Origin: Caryophanales bacterium
GTDB taxonomy: Bacteria; Bacillota_I; Bacilli_A; RF39; UBA660
Direction: 5' to 3'
Assembly: GCA_016290885.1 (NCBI GenBank)
Contig: JAEEVN010000004.1
Span: 1-64,000 of the forward strand
Length of the DNA stretch: 64,000 nt
Positions 1 to 7,432 of the stretch are shown here, piece after piece. The number at the start of each line of letters is the position of its first letter. Position 1 is the first letter of the stretch. A program made the translations under genes and the position numbers. Under the pieces are notes generated by a model. The model was not told the origin of the DNA. It saw only the letters and a program-made list of their open reading frames with translations, and did not search any database.

Positions 1-1102
1 AATTCAAGTTAGCTTTTAAAAGTGCTTCTTCTGCGTTTCTTGATTGAGCATTAGTACGATAGAATATTGCTATATCACTCTTGCTATATCCTTCATTTAA
101 AAGTTTGTTAATTTCTTCTAATACTAATGTTAGTTCATGCTTTTCATCATAAGCTCTTAAATACTTTAATTTTACCCCTTCTCCATTTTCACTAAATAAA
201 TTGACTTCCTTTCGTTCTTTGTTGTTTTGGATAACAGAGTTAGCAGCATTTAAAATCATGTTAGTACTGCGATAATTTTGATTTAAAGTAATAACTTCAC
301 ATCCAGGATAGTCTTTCTCGAAATTCAAAATATTTTTAAAATTAGCTTGTCTAAAAGCATATATTGATTGATTAGGATCTCCTACAATAAATATATTTTT
401 ATATTTATTTGCTAATAACTTAGATAACTGATATTGAACTTCATTTGTATCTTGATACTCATCAACTAAAATATACTGATACTTATCTTGATATTTATCC
501 AAAATATCTTCATTATTTAAAAATAATTCAACTGGTAATTTTAATAAATCATCAAAATCAACAACATTATTCTTTTTTAATGTTTTTTCATATTCAAAAT
601 ATACTTTTTTAGCAATTATTTCCATATCACTTAAAAAGTATTTATCTATTTCTTTATCACTTAACATTTCATTTTTAATAAAAGAAATTCTATTTCTAAT
701 ATATTGTGGTGATACTATCTTAGGATCATATCCTAAATTTTTTAATGTTTTTTTAATTACACTTAATACATCATCAGTATCTAAAATAGTAAAGTTTTTA
801 GATAATCCTAATTTTTGATAATTTTCTTTTATTATTCTTAAACCAAATGCATGAAATGTACCAATAAAAGCATAGTTATCACAAACTATTTTACTTATTC
901 TTTCTTTCATTTCTTTGCTTGCTTTATTAGTAAATGTAATAGCAAGAATATTACTACTTTTTATTCCATTAGAAATCAAGTATGCTACTCTTGTAGTTAA
1001 TACTTTTGTCTTACCAGAACCTGCTCCTGCTAGGACTAACATTGGTCCATCTAAGGTTTTAATTGCATCAAGTTGTCTATTATTTAGTCCTTCTAAATTC
1101 AT
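1..1102 (-). CDS. pcrA: ATP-dependent DNA helicase PcrA/UvrD (5' part, runs off the left edge)
   Basis: Superfamily 1 3'-5' DNA helicase used in repair and in clearing replication conflicts. The 367 codons in the window open with MNLEGLNNRQLDAI and show the Walker A GAGSGKT, motif Ia region (ITFTNKAS), Walker B VDEYQDTN, motif III GDPNQSIYAFR and the LNQNYRS motif, in the family order. The frame stays open to the left edge, so the C-terminal half is outside. The ATG has GGTGA 6 nt upstream, and an extended -10 (TGG-TACAAT, 1119-1124) lies close by, suggesting its own promoter. In the family ligA often follows pcrA, but that cannot be checked here. Confidence 0.95.
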   Translation of the reverse strand, partial: MNLEGLNNRQLDAIKTLDGPMLVLAGAGSGKTKVLTTRVAYLISNGIKSSNILAITFTNKASKEMKERISKIVCDNYAFIGTFHAFGLRIIKENYQKLGLSKNFTILDTDDVLSVIKKTLKNLGYDPKIVSPQYIRNRISFIKNEMLSDKEIDKYFLSDMEIIAKKVYFEYEKTLKKNNVVDFDDLLKLPVELFLNNEDILDKYQDKYQYILVDEYQDTNEVQYQLSKLLANKYKNIFIVGDPNQSIYAFRQANFKNILNFEKDYPGCEVITLNQNYRSTNMILNAANSVIQNNKERKEVNLFSENGEGVKLKYLRAYDEKHELTLVLEEINKLLNEGYSKSDIAIFYRTNAQSRNAEEALLKANLN

Positions 1103-1157
1103 TATTATCACCAATTATATTGTACCATATTTATGGTTAATTTTAGTTAAAAATATG

Positions 1158-1178
1158 GCATAAAAATATATTTTATGC
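1158..1178 (-). terminator. A/T-rich hairpin between the toxin-like gene and pcrA
   Basis: An 8-bp perfect stem (GCATAAAA / TTTTATGC) with a 5-nt loop. On the minus strand it is followed by a short T run, so it could be a weak terminator for the toxin-like mRNA. It overlaps the opposing promoter. The role is uncertain because the stem is AT-rich. Confidence 0.3.
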
Positions 1179-1184
1179 TATTAT
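1176..1184 (+). promoter_or_regulatory. Extended -10 promoter for the antisense RNA
   Basis: TGC-TATTAT is an extended -10 element (TGn plus a near-consensus hexamer). A weak -35-like TGGCAT sits 17 bp upstream. It points rightwards towards a strong hairpin plus T run 50 bp downstream, with no convincing open reading frame in between, so it would make a short non-coding RNA starting near 1191. Confidence 0.45.
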
Positions 1185-1190
1185 ATAAAT

Positions 1191-1266
1191 GAAGGAGTAT
1201 TTAGGTTTACCTAAATGCCTACCTTTTTGGGTGGACGCTTAAGCTAGCTTAAGTGTCATTTTTTTA
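1191..1266 (+). ncRNA. Candidate antitoxin-like antisense RNA, about 75 nt
   Basis: Predicted from an extended -10 at 1179-1184 and an intrinsic terminator: a 10-bp stem GACGCTTAAG / CTTAAGTGTC (1234-1257, one G-U pair) followed by seven T residues. The RNA would be complementary to the 3' end of the small hydrophobic ORF on the other strand (stop at 1256-1258) and the sequence just after it. A convergent, 3'-overlapping arrangement is the layout of Fst/par-type type I toxin-antitoxin loci. The 5' part holds a second palindrome (TTTAGG..CCTAAA, near 1200-1215). A short frame from ATG 1215 (10 codons) lacks a properly spaced ribosome binding site. Confidence 0.5.
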
Positions 1267-1348
1267 TTTCTACTATTATTAGTAATAGGAGTAATAATAG
1301 GATACATGAAAAGAGAAGAACTCTTAAGACGTAAATACGCTTTTTCAT
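1256..1348 (-). CDS. 30-aa membrane peptide, candidate type I toxin
   Basis: A small ORF with a strong Shine-Dalgarno (AAAGGAGGTGG, 5 nt before ATG). The peptide is a basic N-terminus (MKKRIYVLR), about 17 hydrophobic residues including seven consecutive Leu, then EIKK. Size, single membrane span and charged tail match type I toxins such as Fst, TxpA or Ldr in general form; I see no specific homology. The Shine-Dalgarno can pair with an upstream CUACCUUC segment, and an antisense RNA is predicted across the 3' end; both are typical of such toxins. It lies between an orphan gene and pcrA on the same strand, so a leader peptide for pcrA is the main alternative. Confidence 0.6.
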   Translation of the reverse strand: MKKRIYVLRVLLFSCILLLLLLLIIVEIKK

Positions 1349-1352
1349 GATA

Positions 1353-1379
1353 CCACCTCCTTTCTAGAATGGAAGGTAG
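1353..1379 (-). promoter_or_regulatory. Shine-Dalgarno-sequestering hairpin in the toxin-like mRNA leader
   Basis: In the RNA, CUACCUUC (1379-1372) can pair over 8 positions (two G-U) with GGAGGUGG (1360-1353), the ribosome binding site of the 30-aa peptide, around an 11-nt loop. Sequestered ribosome binding sites are common in type I toxin mRNAs and would keep basal translation low. Confidence 0.5.
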
Positions 1380-1404
1380 ACACTTAGCAATAAATACTCC
1401 ATAT

Positions 1405-1410
1405 ATTATA
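1405..1410 (-). promoter_or_regulatory. -10 element of the toxin-like gene
   Basis: A perfect TATAAT on the minus strand, about 57 bp upstream of the 30-aa ORF. No clear -35 is visible. Transcription would begin near 1398 and give a leader of about 50 nt that holds the sequestering hairpin. Confidence 0.4.
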
Positions 1411-1443
1411 TTCGCGAAAAAAAGAAAAATTCCCCCAGTTCAC

Positions 1444-1475
1444 ATAAAAAAAGAAGCCTATTTCATAGACTTCTT
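1444..1475 (-). terminator. Intrinsic terminator overlapping the end of the 164-aa gene
   Basis: AAGAAGTCTAT / ATAGGCTTCTT stem with a 3-nt loop, followed by seven T on the minus strand. It includes the last codons of the 164-aa gene and separates that gene from the toxin-like locus. Confidence 0.75.
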
Positions 1476-1952
1476 TTTACTGTTTTCATGGCTAAATGAA
1501 TCTAATCCAAATTTTTGGGCTATTTCTTCATCACTAGTACCTTTTTTTATTTCATCTATAATTTGCTTATAGCTTTCACAAACGGTTTCCATTTTCTTTT
1601 CTAATTCATTATTATTTGTGCTTTCTCCTGTGGATCCTTTAATAAAATAAGTATCACTCATGCTTCCGGCAAAATCAATTTCGTCAATATTATAAGCTCT
1701 TAATGTTCCTGTTTTATGTGCATTATAACCCCACATCATTTCATCTGGAAAAGCATCTTGTGGATTATCATATATACTAAAAAATACAACTCCATCTCCA
1801 ACTACTCTTCCTTTATATTTTTTGAATATTCCTTCAACTAAATTGAAATTTCCAACATCATCAATATTAAGCGTTTCATTTACTGGTAGACCATATTCTT
1901 TTAATAATGCTACCCTTTCATTATATTGATCAATTCTTTCTTGATTAGTCAT
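1458..1952 (-). CDS. Hypothetical protein, 164 aa
   Basis: Not recognised. Soluble, acidic, with no signal peptide or membrane segment. It begins MTNQERIDQYNERVALLKEYG; the middle part (about residues 45-105) has a beta-rich look with several aromatic residues (VVFFSIYDNPQDAFPDEMMWGY). The C-terminal third is helical and ends in a segment (GTSDEEIAQKFGLDSF) that resembles a small HTH or dimerisation helix pair. A GGAGG-type ribosome binding site precedes the ATG. It has its own terminator downstream and about 110 bp upstream to the next gene, so it looks monocistronic. No function is proposed. Confidence 0.7.
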   Translation of the reverse strand: MTNQERIDQYNERVALLKEYGLPVNETLNIDDVGNFNLVEGIFKKYKGRVVGDGVVFFSIYDNPQDAFPDEMMWGYNAHKTGTLRAYNIDEIDFAGSMSDTYFIKGSTGESTNNNELEKKMETVCESYKQIIDEIKKGTSDEEIAQKFGLDSFSHENSKKKSMK

Positions 1953-2037
1953 ATCAAAAATCCTCCTAATAATAGTATATCATAAAAAAAATTGTTGGAA
2001 TATTCTAAAAAAACCGAATGTAGATTAATTGTAAACA

Positions 2038-2062
2038 AAAAAGACTCATTTGAGTCTTTTTT
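2038..2062 (-). terminator. Intrinsic terminator after the SGNH-like gene
   Basis: AAAAGACTCA / TGAGTCTTTT perfect stem with T runs on both strands. The minus-strand gene stops inside its right arm. Confidence 0.75.
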
Positions 2063-3161
2063 ATTTGTTTACTACTTTTTGTAATATTGATTCTTCTCTA
2101 TGAGCTTCTTCAATTTGTAACGCAAGTACTCTTGAATTATGCCTTCTAGCATTAACATTTGTTAATGCTCTTCTATAGTCTTCCATATCTTTTAACATAC
2201 CCCATGCACCGAGAGAAGCATATATTGTTTGCTTATATGTACCTTCTCTAGTATCATTAATTGTACCTGCTAAGGATTCAAGCACTTTATTAGATATTAT
2301 TTTCGCCATAGGTTTAAAATATGTATGAACTGCATTTTGATATCTTGTATCTTCGATAAATCTTAAATCTACATAGTTTATACCATATTTTTTACATAAT
2401 TCTTCTAAATTAGAATTATATTCTAATACAAACTCATGGAATGGTATATCATATTCCCTTGTTTTAGAATATAAATATGCTCCTAGAGCTGCTACTCTAC
2501 TTTGGTCATTTAAACCTAGGATTTTATCAAAGTTTCTTTTATGACTATCCATTAATCTAGTCATACTTTCTACTCTTTGTTCACCCTTTGTTCTATCTGC
2601 AGAGTAATCATAGATTTCTCTTTCATTGTAATAAAGGTTCTTAGCATTAAATGGATTTATCCAAAATTCAGACATAATATCATTTATTCCAGAAGAATAT
2701 AGTATTATAGGTTCATTACTATTACGTATTGAACTAGATAATCTAAATTTATCTTTATCTTCTCTATCTTCATATGTTCTTAAAAGTAATTTACTTGCAA
2801 GGTTTCCAATATGTTCACTGAATAGTGATTCTTCTGCATCTTTTCCTAAGAAAGATTCTCCAATTGCATGTTTAACCTCAGTAATTGTTCCATATTGTTG
2901 TATTTGTTCAAGTTCTTTTTGAGATAAATTATTATCTATATAGTAATCTATATGTCTCATTTTATTAAAAAACATTGAAAATGCATTAAATACATCAATT
3001 CTATATTCTTCACTTTGTAATGCTTCTTTCATAAAAGTTAAACAACTCTTTTGAAGATTATAGCATCTGTCATCATTTAACCCCACGATTAACAAATGTC
3101 CATCTGCATTTTCTTCATAGTGTTGACGTATAATTTTTGAACTTTCTTCGTTTTTACTCAT
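2061..3161 (-). CDS. Divergent SGNH/GDSL-hydrolase-like protein, 366 aa
   Basis: A cytosolic protein without signal peptide. Two stretches recall SGNH hydrolases: a block III-like YSSGINDIMSEF (near residue 155) and a C-terminal region with YGINYVDLRFIEDTRYQNAVHTYFKPMAKIISNKVLESL (written here only in outline: a D-x6-H spacing before a long helix), like block V. The N-terminal strand LLIVGLNDDRC sits where the GDS nucleophile would be but has no Ser, so catalysis is doubtful. The last 80 residues are helical and Arg-rich. It is monocistronic between two terminators. Alternative: an unrelated helical protein; I give the fold only moderate weight. Confidence 0.5.
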   Translation of the reverse strand: MSKNEESSKIIRQHYEENADGHLLIVGLNDDRCYNLQKSCLTFMKEALQSEEYRIDVFNAFSMFFNKMRHIDYYIDNNLSQKELEQIQQYGTITEVKHAIGESFLGKDAEESLFSEHIGNLASKLLLRTYEDREDKDKFRLSSSIRNSNEPIILYSSGINDIMSEFWINPFNAKNLYYNEREIYDYSADRTKGEQRVESMTRLMDSHKRNFDKILGLNDQSRVAALGAYLYSKTREYDIPFHEFVLEYNSNLEELCKKYGINYVDLRFIEDTRYQNAVHTYFKPMAKIISNKVLESLAGTINDTREGTYKQTIYASLGAWGMLKDMEDYRRALTNVNARRHNSRVLALQIEEAHREESILQKVVNK

Positions 3162-3217
3162 AATAACTCCCTTTGATGAATCTGTATTCTACTATTTTAT
3201 CATAAAATTGTCAAAAA

Positions 3218-3242
3218 AAAAGACTGGTTAAGTCTTTTTTAT
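3218..3242 (-). terminator. Intrinsic terminator of the nrd operon
   Basis: AAGACT / AGTCTT stem with a short loop and a T run on the minus strand, overlapping the last codons of the thioredoxin-reductase-like gene. It ends the nrdG-nrdD-trxB-like operon. Confidence 0.65.
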
Positions 3243-4141
3243 TTATTTAAATAATTAATTGCATCTAGAGCAGCTATTGTACCATCTGCTACTGCAATAG
3301 TAATTTGAGCATATTTCTTAGTTCTTGAATCACCTGCTACAAATATACCTGGTACTTTAGTAGTTCCATCTTCAGATACTAAGTATCCTCTTTGATCTAC
3401 ATCTAATTTACCATTAACAAACCCATTTTGAGGAATTAATCCTATATTTAAGAATAATCCATCTAATTTAAGAGTTTGCATCTTTCCATCTGCTTCTAGT
3501 TTTACTCCTGTTAATGTATCATCTTCATATAAATATTCTTTAATACCTGAATTATAGATAATGTCTACATTATTACATTTTTCTAATTTATTAGCTAAAT
3601 CTTGTTCACATGTTAAATGATCTAAGTTTTGTAATATAGTTACATGCTTAGCTATATTAGACATAGAATAAGCATTTATGCAAGCAGAATTACCTCCACC
3701 TACTATAGCTACATCTTTATCTTTATAGAAAGGTCCATCACATGCTACACAGAAATGTATTCCATGACCTATTAATTCTTTTTCATGAGGAAGATTTAGT
3801 GTTCTATAAGAAGAACCACTTGCGATAATTATTGTTTTGGCTTTATATGTATTATCTTCTGTGATTACTTCTTTTATATCACCATCTACTTTGATGTCAG
3901 TTACTTCTTCTATTTCGAAATCTACTCCTAGTTCATCTACTTGATCAAACATAGCACTTGTTAAGTCTGATCCAGAGATAGCTTTAAAACCAGGATAATT
4001 TTCTATTAGGGGTGTAGAAGAAGCAGTTCCACCAACTGTTTCTTTCTCTATAATTAATACTTTTCTTCCATCTCTTAGAAGATAAAGGGCACTAGCAAGT
4101 CCTGCTGGCCCTCCTCCAATTATAATAGTATCGTATATCAT
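3239..4141 (-). CDS. Thioredoxin-reductase-like flavoprotein linked to NrdD
   Basis: 300-aa low-molecular-weight thioredoxin reductase family. It has an N-terminal FAD motif IIIGGGPAGLASALY, the redox-active C131-V-A-C134-D, a second dinucleotide motif AIVGGGNSA (about 145-153) and a C-terminal FAD contact VAGDSR. The NADPH 2'-phosphate motif HRRxxxR is replaced by a QNLDHL region, so the electron donor may not be NADPH. It lies 1 bp after the NrdD-glutaredoxin fusion gene and is the last gene of that operon, so a natural role is reducing the fused CPNC domain. A separate trxB-trxA pair at 18.4-19.6 kb makes a dedicated role here more likely. Confidence 0.85.
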   Translation of the reverse strand: MIYDTIIIGGGPAGLASALYLLRDGRKVLIIEKETVGGTASSTPLIENYPGFKAISGSDLTSAMFDQVDELGVDFEIEEVTDIKVDGDIKEVITEDNTYKAKTIIIASGSSYRTLNLPHEKELIGHGIHFCVACDGPFYKDKDVAIVGGGNSACINAYSMSNIAKHVTILQNLDHLTCEQDLANKLEKCNNVDIIYNSGIKEYLYEDDTLTGVKLEADGKMQTLKLDGLFLNIGLIPQNGFVNGKLDVDQRGYLVSEDGTTKVPGIFVAGDSRTKKYAQITIAVADGTIAALDAINYLNK

Positions 4142-4142
4142 A

Positions 4143-6509
4143 TTATTTCTCTTCTATAAATTTCTTAATATTAGATACATTTTCGATTAATTTAGATTCA
4201 CCATTAGCATTAACTACTAATGTTGGAGCTTTTTTAACACCATATTGTTTTGTCATATCTGGCATTTCTTCTGCATCAACAAATTCATATGGCATAGATG
4301 CTTTTTCTAATAATTTTTTAGCCATTTTACAATTTGGACAAGTCTTTGTACCAAATAGTAATAAACCATCTTTAGCATCACTCTTTAGAATTTTTTTAGC
4401 AGATGCCTTTGGAACGTTTTTCTTTTTAGGTTCACAATTGCATCCATCAACTTTATATTCTTTTCTCATTTCATATTCTTTAGTCTTACCATCATTCCAG
4501 TTCTTTACTGGTCTATAGTAACCAGTTATTCTAGAATATACTTCTGTTTCTTCATTACAGATAGGACATTTCCATACTTCACCAGTTATATATCCATGGT
4601 TCTTACATACAGAATATGTTGGAGAAATTGTATAATATGGTAATTTATAGTTTTCTGCAATCTTTCTAACTAAGCTTGCACAAGTCTTCCAATCAGACAT
4701 TCTTTCTCCAAGGAATGTATGGAATACAGTTCCTGAAGTATATAATGTTTGTAATTCATCTTGAATATCAAGAGCTTTGAATATATCATCAGTATAACCT
4801 ACTGGTAAGTGTGATGAGTTTGTATAGTATGGAGTATCATCATCAGATGCAGTTATTATATCTGGATATAAACTCTTATCTTTCTTAGCTAATCTATAAG
4901 ATGTAGATTCAGCAGGTGTAGCTTCTAAGTTATATAAATCTCCATATTGTTCTTGGTAATCAGATAATTTTTCTCTCATGAAGTTAAGAACTTTCTTAGT
5001 CCATTTTTGAGCTTTTTCATGAGTTAAATCTTCCCCAACCCATTTAGCATTTAGAGAAGCTTCGTTCATACCTACTAAACCAATTGTTGAGAAGTGGTTA
5101 CTGAATGTTCCTAAATATCTCTTAGTATAAGGATATAATCCTTCTTCAAGTAACTTAGTAACAACATCTCTTTTAATTTTTAATGATTTAGCAGCTAAAT
5201 CCATTAAATGAGTTAATCTTTCAAAGAATTCATCTTCATTCTTTGATAAATATGCAATACGTGGCATATTAATTGTTACAACACCGATAGATCCAGTTGA
5301 TTCACCTGAACCAAAGTATCCACCTGATTTCTTTCTAAGTTCTCTTAAGTCTAGTCTTAATCTACAACACATAGATCTAACATCGCTTGGTTCCATATCA
5401 CTATTAATATAGTTTGAGAAATATGGAGTACCATACTTAGCAGTCATTTCAAATAATAATTTATTATTTTCTGTTTCTTTCCAGTTAAAATCTCTAGTTA
5501 TTGAATATGTTGGGATTGGATATTGGAATCCTCTACCATTAGCATCTCCTTCAATCATGATTTCGATAAATGCTTTATTTACCATATCCATTTCTTTTTG
5601 ACAATCTTTATATTTGAAGTCCATTTCTTGTCCACCGATAATAGCATTTAATTCTGCTAAGTCGTTTGGAACTGTCCAGTCTAATGTAATATTAGTGAAT
5701 GGAGCTTGTGTACCCCAACGAGAAGGTGTATTAACACCATATACAAATGATTGAATACATTGTTTAACTTGTTTATATGTTAAGTTATCTACTTTTACAA
5801 ATGGTGCAAGATATGTATCGAATGATGAGAATGCTTGAGCACCAGCCCATTCATTTTGCATTATTCCAAGGAAGTTAACCATTTGGTTTGTTAATGTTGA
5901 TAAGTGCTTAGCAGGAGATGAAGTTATTTTTCCAGGTACTCCTCCTAAACCTTCTTGAATTAATTGTTTTAATGACCATCCTGCACAGTAACCTGTAAGC
6001 ATTGATAAGTCATGAATGTGATAATCACAGTTTTTATGAGCATTAGCAATATCTTCTGGATAAACTTCATTTAACCAATAGTTAGCTGTAATAGCTCCAG
6101 AGTTAGAAAGAATTAATCCTCCTACTGAATAAGTAACTGTAGAATTTTCTTTAACTCTCCAGTCAGAAACATTTAAGTAACTATCTACTACATTTTTGTA
6201 GTCTAACATAGTGCTATTCATATTTCTTTGTTTTTCATGTAACTTTCTATATAAAATATATGCTTTAGCTACATCAGCATAATCAGATTTAATTAATACT
6301 GATTCTACTGAATCTTGGATATCTTCTACATCAATAATATCGTTTTTGATTTTATCACTAAAATCAGCTGTAACTTTTAATGCTAAGAAGTCTATAACAT
6401 TCTTATCATAATCTTTTTCTAAGCCTTCAAATGCTTTAATAATAGCATCGCTTATTTTGCTAATTTCAAAATTAACAATTTTTCCGTCTCTTTTTCTAAC
6501 CTTATACAT
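4143..6509 (-). CDS. nrdD: Anaerobic (class III) ribonucleotide reductase fused to a glutaredoxin-like domain
   Basis: 788 aa, reducing ribonucleotides to deoxyribonucleotides with a glycyl radical. Domains: ATP-cone (about 1-95), catalytic barrel with Cys175 (GYCAGW) and the Cys381-Cys382 pair (SMCCRL) at the expected active-site places, a zinc-type cysteine region (C635, C648, C651) and the glycyl radical motif RITGY with Gly663. A linker rich in Lys and Cys leads to a glutaredoxin/thioredoxin-like domain (about 713-788) with C724-P-N-C727. The CC pair and fused redoxin resemble NrdD subtypes that take electrons from a redoxin rather than from formate. Operon: nrdG upstream (9-bp gap), reductase-like gene downstream. 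Confidence 0.95.
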   Translation of the reverse strand: MYKVRKRDGKIVNFEISKISDAIIKAFEGLEKDYDKNVIDFLALKVTADFSDKIKNDIIDVEDIQDSVESVLIKSDYADVAKAYILYRKLHEKQRNMNSTMLDYKNVVDSYLNVSDWRVKENSTVTYSVGGLILSNSGAITANYWLNEVYPEDIANAHKNCDYHIHDLSMLTGYCAGWSLKQLIQEGLGGVPGKITSSPAKHLSTLTNQMVNFLGIMQNEWAGAQAFSSFDTYLAPFVKVDNLTYKQVKQCIQSFVYGVNTPSRWGTQAPFTNITLDWTVPNDLAELNAIIGGQEMDFKYKDCQKEMDMVNKAFIEIMIEGDANGRGFQYPIPTYSITRDFNWKETENNKLLFEMTAKYGTPYFSNYINSDMEPSDVRSMCCRLRLDLRELRKKSGGYFGSGESTGSIGVVTINMPRIAYLSKNEDEFFERLTHLMDLAAKSLKIKRDVVTKLLEEGLYPYTKRYLGTFSNHFSTIGLVGMNEASLNAKWVGEDLTHEKAQKWTKKVLNFMREKLSDYQEQYGDLYNLEATPAESTSYRLAKKDKSLYPDIITASDDDTPYYTNSSHLPVGYTDDIFKALDIQDELQTLYTSGTVFHTFLGERMSDWKTCASLVRKIAENYKLPYYTISPTYSVCKNHGYITGEVWKCPICNEETEVYSRITGYYRPVKNWNDGKTKEYEMRKEYKVDGCNCEPKKKNVPKASAKKILKSDAKDGLLLFGTKTCPNCKMAKKLLEKASMPYEFVDAEEMPDMTKQYGVKKAPTLVVNANGESKLIENVSNIKKFIEEK

Positions 6510-6518
6510 AATTTCCTC

Positions 6519-7196
6519 CTATACATATCTCACAGTAACGTTAGATTTTCCCTTAAAATATTCTTTTATATTCTTTAATTCTTCTTCAGTGAATCCTTCC
6601 ATCTTCTTAGCCTTTACTGTATCTTCCATTCTGAAGTTTTGTAAGTAGTAAGGATCACCGTCAACTAAATCAATCATTTTCTCTAAATCTTCTATAGTAT
6701 GCATTCCTTTAATTATAGTAGTTCTAAATTCGTGATCAATATTAGATTTTTTAATTAGTTCAATACTCTCTAATAATTTATCAGTATCAATATCTTTCTT
6801 GATGACTTTAAAATATTCATTAAATATTGCTTTTATATCCATTGCGATATAATCAACTAATTTATTATCAATAATCTCCTTTAATACTTCTGGTCTATAA
6901 CCATTAGTATCTAATTTGACTTTGAATCCATATTCTCTTATCTTTTTGATAAATGGTATTAAATCATCCCATATAGTAGGTTCTCCACCAGAGATAACTA
7001 CACCATCTAGCATATTTTTTCTTTCTTCTAAATAAGAAAATATTTCTTCTTCTTTTATCTCAGGAGCATGACATTCAACTAGATCTCTATTGTAACAATA
7101 GTCACAGTCAAAATTGCAACCTGATGTAAATATAATACATGCAAGATTTCCTGGAAAATCTTGAGTTGTTAATTTATTAAATCCGCCTATTCTCAA
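6519..7196 (-). CDS. nrdG: Anaerobic ribonucleotide reductase activase (radical SAM)
   Basis: 225-aa radical SAM enzyme that installs the glycyl radical on NrdD. The [4Fe-4S] motif is C27-x3-C31-x2-C34 (GCNFDCDYCYN), followed by the SAM-binding VISGGEPT. It begins with TTG (LRIGGFNKLT.. read as Met); no in-frame ATG with a ribosome binding site exists nearer, and the N-terminus matches the family. It is the first gene of the operon and is longer than the roughly 155-aa E. coli NrdG, as in activases paired with redoxin-dependent NrdD. The 220 bp upstream hold two promoter candidates and a palindromic operator. Confidence 0.93.
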   Translation of the reverse strand: MRIGGFNKLTTQDFPGNLACIIFTSGCNFDCDYCYNRDLVECHAPEIKEEEIFSYLEERKNMLDGVVISGGEPTIWDDLIPFIKKIREYGFKVKLDTNGYRPEVLKEIIDNKLVDYIAMDIKAIFNEYFKVIKKDIDTDKLLESIELIKKSNIDHEFRTTIIKGMHTIEDLEKMIDLVDGDPYYLQNFRMEDTVKAKKMEGFTEEELKNIKEYFKGKSNVTVRYV

Positions 7197-7234
7197 ATAT
7201 ACATCACGCTCTTCTCTCGCTCCCTAGCATCTTC

Positions 7235-7240
7235 ATTTTA
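7235..7240 (-). promoter_or_regulatory. -10 element of the proximal nrdG promoter
   Basis: TAAAAT on the minus strand with no good -35. Its predicted start (about 7228) lies about 42 bp from the centre of the palindrome at 7261-7280, the spacing expected for a Crp/Fnr-activated class II promoter that lacks its own -35. Confidence 0.45.
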
Positions 7241-7260
7241 TTACATAAATTAAAATTATC

Positions 7261-7280
7261 AATGTTGCAGATGCAACATT
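7261..7280. promoter_or_regulatory. Palindromic operator upstream of nrdG, candidate Crp/Fnr site
   Basis: AATGTTGCAGATGCAACATT is a perfect inverted repeat with 9-bp arms and a 2-bp centre. The same core, GTTGCA-N2-TGCAAC, occurs between the second nrdD-like gene and the Crp/Fnr gene at 13742-13755. A half-site AATGTTACA lies 17 bp away, near 7298. Length and symmetry suit a Crp/Fnr dimer. Confidence 0.6.
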
Positions 7281-7350
7281 AGTGATTTTTTTCAAAAATG
7301 TTACAAAGGAGTGTAAATCGAACAAAAATTGTTCTCAATTCTGCAATATA

Positions 7351-7379
7351 AATATATCATACATGTGTTTGGAGTGCAA
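7351..7379 (-). promoter_or_regulatory. Distal nrdG promoter
   Basis: TTGCAC (7379-7374), 17 bp, then TATATT (7356-7351) with an upstream TG. A good sigma-A promoter that would give a leader of about 150 nt containing the operator palindrome and an inverted repeat GAACAA-N3-TTGTTC at 7320-7334. Confidence 0.5.
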
Positions 7380-7403
7380 TATATTTTTTAAAAAAAATTA
7401 AAT

Positions 7404-7432
7404 AAAAAAGGAATCTTACGATTCCTTATAAT
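7404..7432 (-). terminator. Intrinsic terminator of the tsa operon
   Basis: AAGGAATC / GATTCCTT stem with a short loop followed by six T on the minus strand, overlapping the end of tsaD. Confidence 0.75.

Noticed and set aside
1260-1350. A plus-strand frame opposite the 30-aa peptide encoding a hydrophobic stretch followed by MKREELLRRKYAFS.
   Set aside because: It has no ATG, GTG or TTG start before the hydrophobic part and no ribosome binding site. The minus-strand ORF has a perfect Shine-Dalgarno, so the plus-strand frame is a shadow.
7320-7334. GAACAA-N3-TTGTTC in the nrdG leader as an NrdR box.
   Set aside because: NrdR boxes resemble ACACTATATATAGTGT and come in pairs at a fixed spacing. 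This single repeat does not match, and its role is unknown.
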